Assembly: GCA_000496215.1 (NCBI GenBank)
Contig: KI543199.1
Location: 107,372-117,108, forward strand
DNA length: 9,737 bases
Origin: an uncultured archaeon A07HN63
GTDB taxonomy: Archaea > Halobacteriota > Halobacteria > Halobacteriales > Haloferacaceae
Direction of reading: 5' to 3'
The translations under genes were made by a program, and so were the position numbers. The notes beneath the pieces were generated by a model. The model made no database searches, had not been told where the DNA came from, and worked only from the letters and a program-made list of their open reading frames with translations. Below, piece by piece: positions 1 through 6,161 of the stretch. Position 1 is the first letter of the stretch; each line of letters begins with the position of its first letter.

Positions 1-43
1 TTCTGGACAGTATCAACCTTTGAACCGTCTTATCGAAAACAAA

Positions 44-54
44 CAAGCTAAACA
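44..54 (+). promoter_or_regulatory. Possible weak promoter of the geranylgeranyl reductase gene
   Basis: The 77 bases before the ATG at 78 are much more AT-rich than the coding DNA. An A-rich stretch (AAGCTAAAC, about 45-53) lies at roughly the TATA distance for a leaderless start, with a CGAAAAC element at 34-40 that could act as a BRE. An alternative TATA-like CTTATC lies at 29-34. Neither matches the haloarchaeal consensus well, so this is a tentative inference. I see no Shine-Dalgarno sequence before the ATG. Confidence 0.22.
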
Positions 55-77
55 CCCAGTTCAACAAACCCACAGTA

Positions 78-1163
78 ATGTACGATTTCGTCGTTGTCGG
101 CATCGGCCCTGCTGGCGCGCGGTTCGCCCGCCGGGCCGCGGAGTCGGGCTACGACGTGCTCGGCCTCGAAAAGGGGACCATCGGCGACCCGCTGGCCTGT
201 TCGGGCCACGTCAGCACCGATATCTGGGAGTACGTCCCCGACGACGCCAAGGACGACCTCCTGCAGAACCGCGTCTACGGCGCGAACTTCTACACCGGCG
301 GTCCCGACACCGACGCCAATCTGTTCTACAAGACGAACGAGATCTCGAACGTTATCGACCGCGTCGAACTCGACCGCACGCTGGCCGACTGCGCCCGCGA
401 GGCCGGCGCGGAGATCCGCGATGGCCACACCGTTACCGGCGTCGACGAGCGCGAGGATCGGGTCGTCCTCACCGTGAGCCCCGACGACGCGGACGAGCCA
501 CTGGAGATCGAGGCCCGCATGGTCGCCGGCTGCGACGGCCCGGTCTCACGCGTCCGGCAGGCGGTCGAACTCCCCGAACCGGGCGAAAAGCTCCACGGCG
601 TGCTCGCCTTCACCGACGAGGCCGACCACAGCGACCACGTCGACGTTCACCTCACCGTCCCGCGATTCTTCGCGTGGCGCATCCCCCGCGGCGAGGCTGG
701 CGTCGAGTACGGGCTGGCGGCCGCGCCGGGCGAGGATGTCAACGACCGGTTCGACATCCTGACCGAGCAGTACGGCGTCGACACCGATCACTTCTGTTCG
801 GGGGCGATCCCGATTGGGCCACCCGATACGGTCACGACCGACCGCGTGTTCCTCATCGGTGACGCCGCCTCGCAGACGAAGCCGTTCACCGGCGGCGGGA
901 TTCTCTACGGGATGACCGCCGCCGACTGTGCGGCCCGCCACATTCAACCCGACCGCCCGCAATCGCTGGCCGTCTACGAGTCGGCGTGGCGCGAGACGCT
1001 GTCGAGTGAGATCCGACTCGGCCACCTGATCCGGCGTGGCTACTCGCTGCCGGAACCGGTCCAGCAACTCGGCCTGCGGGCGCTATCGGGCAAGATCGGT
1101 GTCCACATGGACAAGCCGACCTCCCTGTTCTCGAAACAGCAGCTCAAACAGCTGTTCGCCTGA
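78..1163 (+). CDS. Geranylgeranyl reductase family FAD-dependent oxidoreductase
   Basis: The 361-residue product is a flavoprotein of the geranylgeranyl reductase family, which saturates isoprenoid double bonds. Known archaeal substrates are the geranylgeranyl chains of archaeol-type membrane lipids; some paralogues act on quinone or carotenoid side chains. Visible signs are the N-terminal dinucleotide-binding loop GIGPAG (residues 8-13) ending at Glu31, a CSGH motif (41-44) matching the family's active-site cysteine region, a second FAD motif GCDGPVSRVR (151-160), a segment FFAWRIPRG (197-205) that resembles the substrate-pocket motif YxWxFP with Tyr and Phe replaced by Phe and Ile, and the late FAD motif GDAA (261-264) followed by FTGGGI. 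Length is normal or slightly short for the family. There is no signal peptide or clear membrane helix, so it is probably peripheral to the membrane. The ATG at 78 begins directly with the Rossmann strand. Haloarchaea carry several paralogues, so the exact substrate cannot be assigned. Confidence 0.9.
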   Translation: MYDFVVVGIGPAGARFARRAAESGYDVLGLEKGTIGDPLACSGHVSTDIWEYVPDDAKDDLLQNRVYGANFYTGGPDTDANLFYKTNEISNVIDRVELDRTLADCAREAGAEIRDGHTVTGVDEREDRVVLTVSPDDADEPLEIEARMVAGCDGPVSRVRQAVELPEPGEKLHGVLAFTDEADHSDHVDVHLTVPRFFAWRIPRGEAGVEYGLAAAPGEDVNDRFDILTEQYGVDTDHFCSGAIPIGPPDTVTTDRVFLIGDAASQTKPFTGGGILYGMTAADCAARHIQPDRPQSLAVYESAWRETLSSEIRLGHLIRRGYSLPEPVQQLGLRALSGKIGVHMDKPTSLFSKQQLKQLFA

Positions 1164-1164
1164 G

Positions 1165-1602
1165 CTATGGCCACTGCCACGTGCTGAGCGTATTCGCCGA
1201 CTGTCCAGAGGGATTCTGCCAGATCAGTCGCACGGTGTCGCCACTGTCTGCATCGGTGTGTTCGATATCCACTGTATCACCGACCGCTATCGGGCTCGCC
1301 CAGCCGGTCTTCGAGATATCGGCGCCACTGTCGTCGGGGTAGACTTCGTCGCCGCCGACGGTGATCCTGAGGTGCTGGTTGTCGATTCGCTCGCCGCTGA
1401 CGTGGGTGACCCTGATCTCGTCGGTGTCGGTTTGCTCGTAGCCGAAGGCGGCCTGCGGTGGCTGGTTGGAGACCTGCCCGGCGTAGTCGAGAAACACTGA
1501 GCCGATCATCGTCGCCATGATGACCGTGATTGCGACCATCAGTATCACGCCGATGACGGGTGAGACGGCGCGCTCGTCGGTTTGTCCTGTGTGTTCGAAC
1601 AT
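1165..1602 (-). CDS. Type IV pilin-like protein (haloarchaeal pilin N-terminal domain)
   Basis: This 145-residue protein has the class III signal sequence of haloarchaeal type IV pilins. A short charged leader (residues 1-11, ending DER) is followed by AVSPVIGVILMVAITVIM and one hydrophobic helix to about residue 38. In the family, the prepilin peptidase PibD cuts just before this helix, which then forms the pilus core or anchors the protein in the membrane. The remaining ~105 residues are acidic and probably form an extracellular beta-rich domain; I recognise no specific fold in it. No prepilin peptidase, PilB ATPase or PilC membrane gene is in the window, so it is an orphan pilin gene. Its stop codon lies one base from the stop of the convergent reductase gene. 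It could be a pilus subunit, an adhesin or a pilin-like surface protein. Confidence 0.85.
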   Translation of the reverse strand: MFEHTGQTDERAVSPVIGVILMVAITVIMATMIGSVFLDYAGQVSNQPPQAAFGYEQTDTDEIRVTHVSGERIDNQHLRITVGGDEVYPDDSGADISKTGWASPIAVGDTVDIEHTDADSGDTVRLIWQNPSGQSANTLSTWQWP

Positions 1603-1632
1603 CCGTGGTGAGGGGTCTGCTGGCGGTATCCC

Positions 1633-1641
1633 TTGTTAAGC
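1633..1641 (-). promoter_or_regulatory. Possible promoter of the pilin gene
   Basis: Read on the minus strand, GCTTAACAA is the most TATA-like stretch before the pilin ATG at 1602. Its centre is about 35 bases from the ATG, which would predict transcription starting around 1611 and a leader of about 9 bases. No Shine-Dalgarno sequence is visible. The element shares the 124-base gap with the divergent proS promoter. Confidence 0.35.
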
Positions 1642-1689
1642 TACGGCACTCACCCCACGGTCGCCACACCGACGCTTCGACCGCCAACA

Positions 1690-1704
1690 CACCGAGTTTA
1701 TTTG
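1690..1704 (+). promoter_or_regulatory. proS promoter (BRE/TATA), leaderless
   Basis: CACCGAG followed by TTTATTT (1697-1703) fits a haloarchaeal BRE/TATA pair. The TATA centre is about 27 bases before the ATG at 1727, so transcription should begin at or very near that ATG. This supports a leaderless mRNA and argues against the in-frame GTG at 1718 as the start, because it would lie before the predicted transcription start. Confidence 0.65.
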
Positions 1705-1726
1705 TCCCGGTTGCGGAGTGCCGGCA

Positions 1727-3220
1727 ATGAGTAGCGAGCAAGATCTGGGGATCACCGAGAGCAAGGAACACAACACGGGCGAGTGGTACGCCGAGGTCGT
1801 GAAGAAGGCCCGCCTCGCCAGCTACGGCCCCGACGGGATGAGCGGCTTCATCGTCACCCGGCCGCGCGGCTACGCGCTGTGGGAGGCGATCCAGTCGGAA
1901 CTCGACGGCAAGTTCAAATCGACTGGTGTGCAGAACGCCTACTTCCCGATGTTCATCCCCGAGAGCTATCTCGAACGCGAGAAGGATATCGTCGAGGGGT
2001 TCGACCCCGAGGTGGCGTGGGCCACGCAGGGCGGGTACGACGAACTCGATGAACGACTCGCCGTCCGCCCGACCAGCGAGTCGATCATCGCGCCCTACAT
2101 GTCCGAGTGGGTGCGCAGCCACCGCGACCTCCCGCTGCGGCTCAATCAGTGGTGTTCGGTCGTCCGGTGGGAAGCCACCGAGACGAAGCCGTTCTTCAGA
2201 ACGAAAGAATTCCTCTGGCAGGAGGGCCACACCGCCCACGAGACGTTCGACGAGGCGTGGGATGAGACCATGCTCCGGCTGGAGCAGTACGCCGAGATCT
2301 ACGAGGACCTGCTGGCGATTCCGGTGCTCGACGGCCAGAAACCCGATCACGACAAGTTCCCCGGCGCGCACACGACGACGACTGTCGAGGCGTTGATGCC
2401 GGATGGCAAATCGGTGCAGGCCGGCACCAGCCACCACCTCGGCACCTCCTTCGCGGAGGCCTTCGATATCACCTTCTCCGACGAGGACGAGGAGACCCAG
2501 CCCGCACATACGACCTCGTGGGGGCTGTCGTGGCGCGCGCTCGGCGCGCTGATCATGACCCACTCCGACGATCAGGGGCTTGTGCTTCCGCCGACAGTCG
2601 CTCCCGAGCAGGTCGTCGTCGTCCCGATCTGGCAGGAGGAGACGAAAGACGACGTGCTCGACTATGCCGACGAGGTCGCCAGCGACCTCGACGACGCCGG
2701 CGTCCGCGTCGAACTCGACGACCGCGACGAGCGCAATCCCGGCTTCAAGTTCAACGAGTGGGAGCTGAAGGGTGTCCCTGTCCGGATCGAGATCGGCCCT
2801 CACGAGGTCGAGGACGACGAGGTGACCATCGTTCACCGTCCCGACGGCGAGACGACGACAGCCGACCGCGAGGGGATCACGGAGACGATACGGGACCACT
2901 TCGACGAGGTGTACGCCAAACTCTACGCCGCTGCCGAGGAGCGACTGGAGGAAAATGTCCGGGAGGCCGACTCCCGCGAGGAGATTCTCGGCACACTGGG
3001 CCAGCACGGCGGCTACGTCAAAGCGCCGTGGTGTGGCGACGAGGAGTGCGAGGAGCCGATCAAGGAGCCGCTGGCCGCCGAGATCGTCATGTGTCCGTTC
3101 GACGACGCAGAACCCATCGGCGACGCGGAACCCACCGACGACGCGGATGACCCCGACGAGACGTGTGCGATCTGTGACGACGCCGCGACCCAGACCGCCT
3201 TCTTCGCGAAAAACTACTGA
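1727..3220 (+). CDS. proS: Prolyl-tRNA synthetase (archaeal/eukaryotic type)
   Basis: This class II aminoacyl-tRNA synthetase attaches proline to tRNA-Pro in the cytoplasm. The 497-residue protein has the catalytic core first: motif 1 region around GYALWEAI (48-55), RPTSE (114-118), motif 2 with VVRWE and FRT (145-159), the GTSHHLGTSF stretch (233-242) and motif 3 with WGLSWRALGALI (265-276, Arg270). The anticodon-binding domain covers about 295-400 and includes GFKFNEWELKGVP (339-351). The C-terminal zinc domain typical of the ProS type 3 group has Cys436, Cys441, Cys456, Cys480 and Cys483 and ends in a tyrosine, as many members do. It lacks the editing insertion of bacterial enzymes. Between the cysteine groups is an acidic loop built from three imperfect copies of an 18-bp repeat. 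The ATG start is chosen from the promoter spacing. It is transcribed alone, divergent from the pilin gene. Confidence 0.96.
   Translation: MSSEQDLGITESKEHNTGEWYAEVVKKARLASYGPDGMSGFIVTRPRGYALWEAIQSELDGKFKSTGVQNAYFPMFIPESYLEREKDIVEGFDPEVAWATQGGYDELDERLAVRPTSESIIAPYMSEWVRSHRDLPLRLNQWCSVVRWEATETKPFFRTKEFLWQEGHTAHETFDEAWDETMLRLEQYAEIYEDLLAIPVLDGQKPDHDKFPGAHTTTTVEALMPDGKSVQAGTSHHLGTSFAEAFDITFSDEDEETQPAHTTSWGLSWRALGALIMTHSDDQGLVLPPTVAPEQVVVVPIWQEETKDDVLDYADEVASDLDDAGVRVELDDRDERNPGFKFNEWELKGVPVRIEIGPHEVEDDEVTIVHRPDGETTTADREGITETIRDHFDEVYAKLYAAAEERLEENVREADSREEILGTLGQHGGYVKAPWCGDEECEEPIKEPLAAEIVMCPFDDAEPIGDAEPTDDADDPDETCAICDDAATQTAFFAKNY
3101..3154 (+). repeat. Three imperfect tandem copies of an 18-bp unit inside proS
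   Basis: Units 3101-3118, 3119-3136 and 3137-3154 encode DDAEPI, GDAEPT and DDADDP. Units 1 and 2 are identical at 15 of 18 positions, and units 2 and 3 at 13 of 18. The repeat is a multiple of three bases, so copy number can change without breaking the frame. It lies in the loop between Cys456 and Cys480 of the zinc domain. Confidence 0.75.
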
Positions 3221-3470
3221 GTCGCGCGGGCCGATCACCGGGGCTGTCGACACTGATACCGCACATTGTTGCCGATATATGCGACGCTTGGCGTTCTACT
3301 CCGGAATCTATACTCTGTCGGTAGAGCAATCGAAATGTCCGGTTGTCCGATAGGGGAATCCGCAAAAGTCGCTTCTGCCGACATAAATGAATTAAAACTC
3401 CTAATATGTGACTAGGGAACCCTTATCCGATCATCAGCAGGCATTTATTCCGGCATCTGCTCCCATCTGT
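3221..3470 (+). other. Non-coding region between proS and glutamate synthase
   Basis: These 250 bases carry no gene that I can support. The left part has mixed composition with no obvious T-tract terminator for proS. The part from about 3381 to 3407 is strikingly AT-rich (contains ATAAATGAATTAAAAC) and is followed by a small inverted repeat, AGGG-AA-CCCT, at 3414-3423. The functional promoter candidate is the later TTTATT at 3444. I find no tRNA or riboswitch-like structure. Confidence 0.6.
3444..3450 (+). promoter_or_regulatory. Glutamate synthase promoter (TATA), leaderless
   Basis: TTTATTC is centred about 25 bases before the ATG at 3471, the spacing expected for a leaderless haloarchaeal transcript. 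This supports 3471 as the true start and makes the in-frame upstream GTG at 3408 unlikely. The AT-rich tract at 3381-3407 further upstream could be a second promoter or a regulator-binding region, but I see no recognisable operator. Confidence 0.6.
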
Positions 3471-6161
3471 ATGGTCAAGTCACACAATGATTCACATGCG
3501 CGTTCGGACGACGCGCATGAGAAACCGGTCGGTCTTGCGGACCCGACCGACGAGAAGTCCAACTGCGGCGTTGGGGCCGTCGTAGATCTCGATGGGGGCA
3601 ACTCCCACAGCGTTATCGAAGACGGGATCGATCTGCTCTGTAATCTCGAACACCGTGGCACCACCGGGGCCGAGGAGGCAACGGGCGACGGTGCCGGCAT
3701 CATGATTCAGCGACCCGACGCGTTTTTCGAGGCTGTCGTCGGCGACCTGCCTGACACGTACGCCGTCGGGTCGATTTTCATGCCGCAGGACGACGACGTT
3801 CGTGCGGAGTTGGTCGATCTATTCGAGGCAACGCTTGCCGACTACGATCTCGATGTCTTCCACTGGCGGAACGTACCGACCGACAACAGTGACCTCGGGC
3901 AGACCGCGATTGACTCCGAACCCGATGTCCGACAGGCGTTTGTCACGCCGAGCGAGGCGATGAGCGATGATGAGTTCGACCAGGCACTCCTGTTGGCTCG
4001 CCGCGCGGCCGAGGCCGCAGCCGAGGAGATCGACGACGCTGGCCGGTTCTACGTCTGCTCGCTTCACCGGAAGACGCTGGTCTACAAGGGGCTGCTCAAG
4101 GGCGAACAGCTCGCAACGTACTACCCTGATCTGACAGACGAACGGCTCAAGACGACGCTCACGCTCGTTCACGCCCGGTTCTCGACGAACACGCTCGGCG
4201 CGTGGCATCTCGCCCATCCGTACCGGCGAATCATCCACAACGGCGAGATCAACACGATCCGTGGCAACATCAACTGGATGCGGGCACGGGAGTCCAGACT
4301 CGAACACGAGGCCTTCGGCGACGAGATGGAGACGCTGAAACCCGTGACCGAGGCCGGGCAGTCCGACACCGCTAGCGTCGACAACGCGGTCGAACTCCTG
4401 ATGCACTCCGACCGCGACCTCCCGCACGTCCTCCGGATGCTCATTCCGGAAGCCTACGAGAACGACGAGCTGATGGACGCGGATCGGCAGGATTTCTACG
4501 ATTATCATGCCAGCCTCGTCGAGCCATGGGACGGACCTGCACTCGTTGCGGCGACCGACGGTGACAAGATCTCTGCCGTCCTTGACCGCAACGGCCTGCG
4601 GCCCTGCCGGTACGATATCACCGAGGACAACACGCTGATCGCCGCCAGCGAGGTCGGCGCGATCGAGACCGATCCCAGCGAGATCAAGGAACGCGGCCGC
4701 CTCCAGCCGGGCCAGATCTTCGTGGCCGATCCCGAGGAGGGCGAGGTCATCCCCGACGCGGATGTCTTCGACGACCTCACCGACGACAAGTACGGCGAGT
4801 GGGTCGACGAGCAGCAGGAACGACTCGACAACATCGCTGCCGATGACCTCGAACCGCAAAACAGTGTTTCGGAGCTTCGCGCCCAGCAGGCTGCCTTCGG
4901 GTACACCGAGGACCAGCTCAACCACCTGCTTGAGCCGATGGCCAATCAGGGCAAAGACCCCGTCGGCTCGATGGGTGACGATACGCCGCTGTCGGTGCTC
5001 GGCGAGTTCAACCGCCCGTTGTTCACCTACTTCAAGCAGCTGTTCGCGCAGGTGTCGAACCCGCCCATCGACTACATCCGCGAGGAGCTGGTGACGAGTC
5101 TCGAATCCCGGCTCGGCAAGCAACGAAATCTGATGACCGAGTCGCCGGAACACGCTCACCAGCTTGTCCTCGATTCGCCCGTTCTATCGGACGAGGAGAC
5201 AGCGACGATCAAGGATCTCGACCGCGACGAGGACGACTTCGAGTCAGCGACGCTGGATATGACCTACGATCCCGAGACGGATCTCGAAGCCGCCATCGAG
5301 CGGCTTCGCGATGACGCTCGCGCCGCTATCGACGACGGCGCGGACATTATCGTCCTCTCGGACCGCGACACGGGTGCGGATCGCATCCCGATCCCCAGCC
5401 TCCTCGCCACGGGCGGCGTCCACCATGACCTCGTCCGCCACGGGCTTCGCACTGACGTTGGGCTTGTTGTCGAGTCCGGCGATCCACGGGAAGTCCACCA
5501 TCTCGCCACGCTGGTCGGCTACGGGGCAGGCGCGGTCAACCCGTATCTCGCCTATCAGACCATCTCTGACCTCTGTGCCGGTCCGGACGGTGTTGACGAG
5601 CAAGACGCTATCGGCGGCTACGTCAACGCGCTTGAACACGGCCTGCTGAAGATCATGGCCAAGATGGGTATCTCGACGGTCGAATCCTATCAGGGCGCAC
5701 AGATCTTCGAGGCCGTCGGCCTGAGTTCGGATCTCATCGCCGAATACTTCGAGGGCACCGAGATCCGCACGGAAGGCATCGGGCTTGACGTGATCGAAGA
5801 CGACGTGCGCACCCGCCACGCCGTCGGCTTTGGGTCCGATCCCGAACTCGAAACACAGGGCGAGTACGAACACCGCTCGTCGGGTATCTACCACCAGTGG
5901 AACCCCGAGACGGTCGGCACACTCCAGCAGGCCGTCCGCAGCGGCGATTACGACCGCTATCTGGAGTTCGCCGAGCTGATCAACGACCAGAACGAGAACC
6001 TTCAGACGTTGCGCGGCCTACTCGAATTCGACGCCGACCGCGAGCCAGTCGATATCGAGGAGGTCCAGCCGGCTCACGAGATCGTCGAACAGTTCGCCAC
6101 GGCCTCAATGAGTCTCGGGTCGCTGTCGCCGGAGGCCCACGAAACAACGCGATCGCAATGA
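3471..6161 (+). CDS. gltB: Glutamate synthase, N-terminal part as sequenced (glutaminase and central domains)
   Basis: This 896-residue frame holds the glutamine amidotransferase and central domains. After a 31-residue acidic propeptide comes Cys32 in NCGVGAV, the expected N-terminal nucleophile after processing. Class II glutaminase motifs follow: EHRGTTGAEEATGDGAGI (60-77), RFSTNT (236-241), and HPYRRIIHNGEINT (249-262), whose HNGE residues form the active site in the family. LDRNGLRPCRY (371-381) is the usual end-of-domain motif. The central domain follows, including NRPLFTYFKQLFAQVSNPP (514-532). The beginning of the FMN domain, with VDIEEVQPAHEIVEQF and SMSLGSLSPEAHE, runs to residue 891, where the frame is lost. 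Only five further codons are read before a TGA. On its own this product could hydrolyse glutamine but not make glutamate. Confidence 0.88.
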   Translation: MVKSHNDSHARSDDAHEKPVGLADPTDEKSNCGVGAVVDLDGGNSHSVIEDGIDLLCNLEHRGTTGAEEATGDGAGIMIQRPDAFFEAVVGDLPDTYAVGSIFMPQDDDVRAELVDLFEATLADYDLDVFHWRNVPTDNSDLGQTAIDSEPDVRQAFVTPSEAMSDDEFDQALLLARRAAEAAAEEIDDAGRFYVCSLHRKTLVYKGLLKGEQLATYYPDLTDERLKTTLTLVHARFSTNTLGAWHLAHPYRRIIHNGEINTIRGNINWMRARESRLEHEAFGDEMETLKPVTEAGQSDTASVDNAVELLMHSDRDLPHVLRMLIPEAYENDELMDADRQDFYDYHASLVEPWDGPALVAATDGDKISAVLDRNGLRPCRYDITEDNTLIAASEVGAIETDPSEIKERGRLQPGQIFVADPEEGEVIPDADVFDDLTDDKYGEWVDEQQERLDNIAADDLEPQNSVSELRAQQAAFGYTEDQLNHLLEPMANQGKDPVGSMGDDTPLSVLGEFNRPLFTYFKQLFAQVSNPPIDYIREELVTSLESRLGKQRNLMTESPEHAHQLVLDSPVLSDEETATIKDLDRDEDDFESATLDMTYDPETDLEAAIERLRDDARAAIDDGADIIVLSDRDTGADRIPIPSLLATGGVHHDLVRHGLRTDVGLVVESGDPREVHHLATLVGYGAGAVNPYLAYQTISDLCAGPDGVDEQDAIGGYVNALEHGLLKIMAKMGISTVESYQGAQIFEAVGLSSDLIAEYFEGTEIRTEGIGLDVIEDDVRTRHAVGFGSDPELETQGEYEHRSSGIYHQWNPETVGTLQQAVRSGDYDRYLEFAELINDQNENLQTLRGLLEFDADREPVDIEEVQPAHEIVEQFATASMSLGSLSPEAHETTRSQ
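6144..6161 (+). other. Frameshift site with ATGA stop/start overlap
   Basis: In the incoming frame the codons are GAA ACA ACG CGA TCG CAA TGA. In the frame that restores homology they are AAC GCG ATC GCA ATG, giving N-A-I-A-M-N-R. One base is missing after position 6145. There is no homopolymer longer than three bases here, and no canonical slippery heptamer in the incoming frame. By chance the break places the TGA (6159-6161) overlapping an ATG (6158-6160). A GGAGG at 6131-6135 lies 22 bases before this ATG, too far for a normal ribosome-binding site. Confidence 0.85.

Noticed and set aside
1164..1164. One-base gap between convergent reductase and pilin stops as a regulatory overlap
   Set aside because: Compact convergent gene ends are common in haloarchaea. 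No sequence element there suggests antisense regulation.
1277..3253. A 658-codon open frame on the minus strand opposite prolyl-tRNA synthetase
   Set aside because: High GC at third codon positions keeps complementary frames open. The translation has no recognisable domain and the opposite strand encodes a clear, full-length ProS.
3279..3353. 24-codon ORF in the gap before gltB (upstream peptide or leader)
   Set aside because: No ribosome-binding site or promoter spacing, no recognisable leader features, and it lies upstream of the likely gltB transcription start.
3408..3470. In-frame GTG at 3408 as the glutamate synthase start
   Set aside because: The TATA-like TTTATTC at 3444-3450 predicts a transcript starting near 3471, and the extra 21 residues have no family counterpart.
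6142..6148. AAACAAC as a programmed -1 frameshift signal in gltB
   Set aside because: It does not match the X-XXY-YYZ pattern, and its codon phase is that of the downstream frame, not the incoming one. I see no stem-loop that would support recoding.
6159..6161. Readthrough or selenocysteine use of the TGA in gltB
   Set aside because: The frame after the TGA is not the one with homology, so readthrough would not restore the enzyme.
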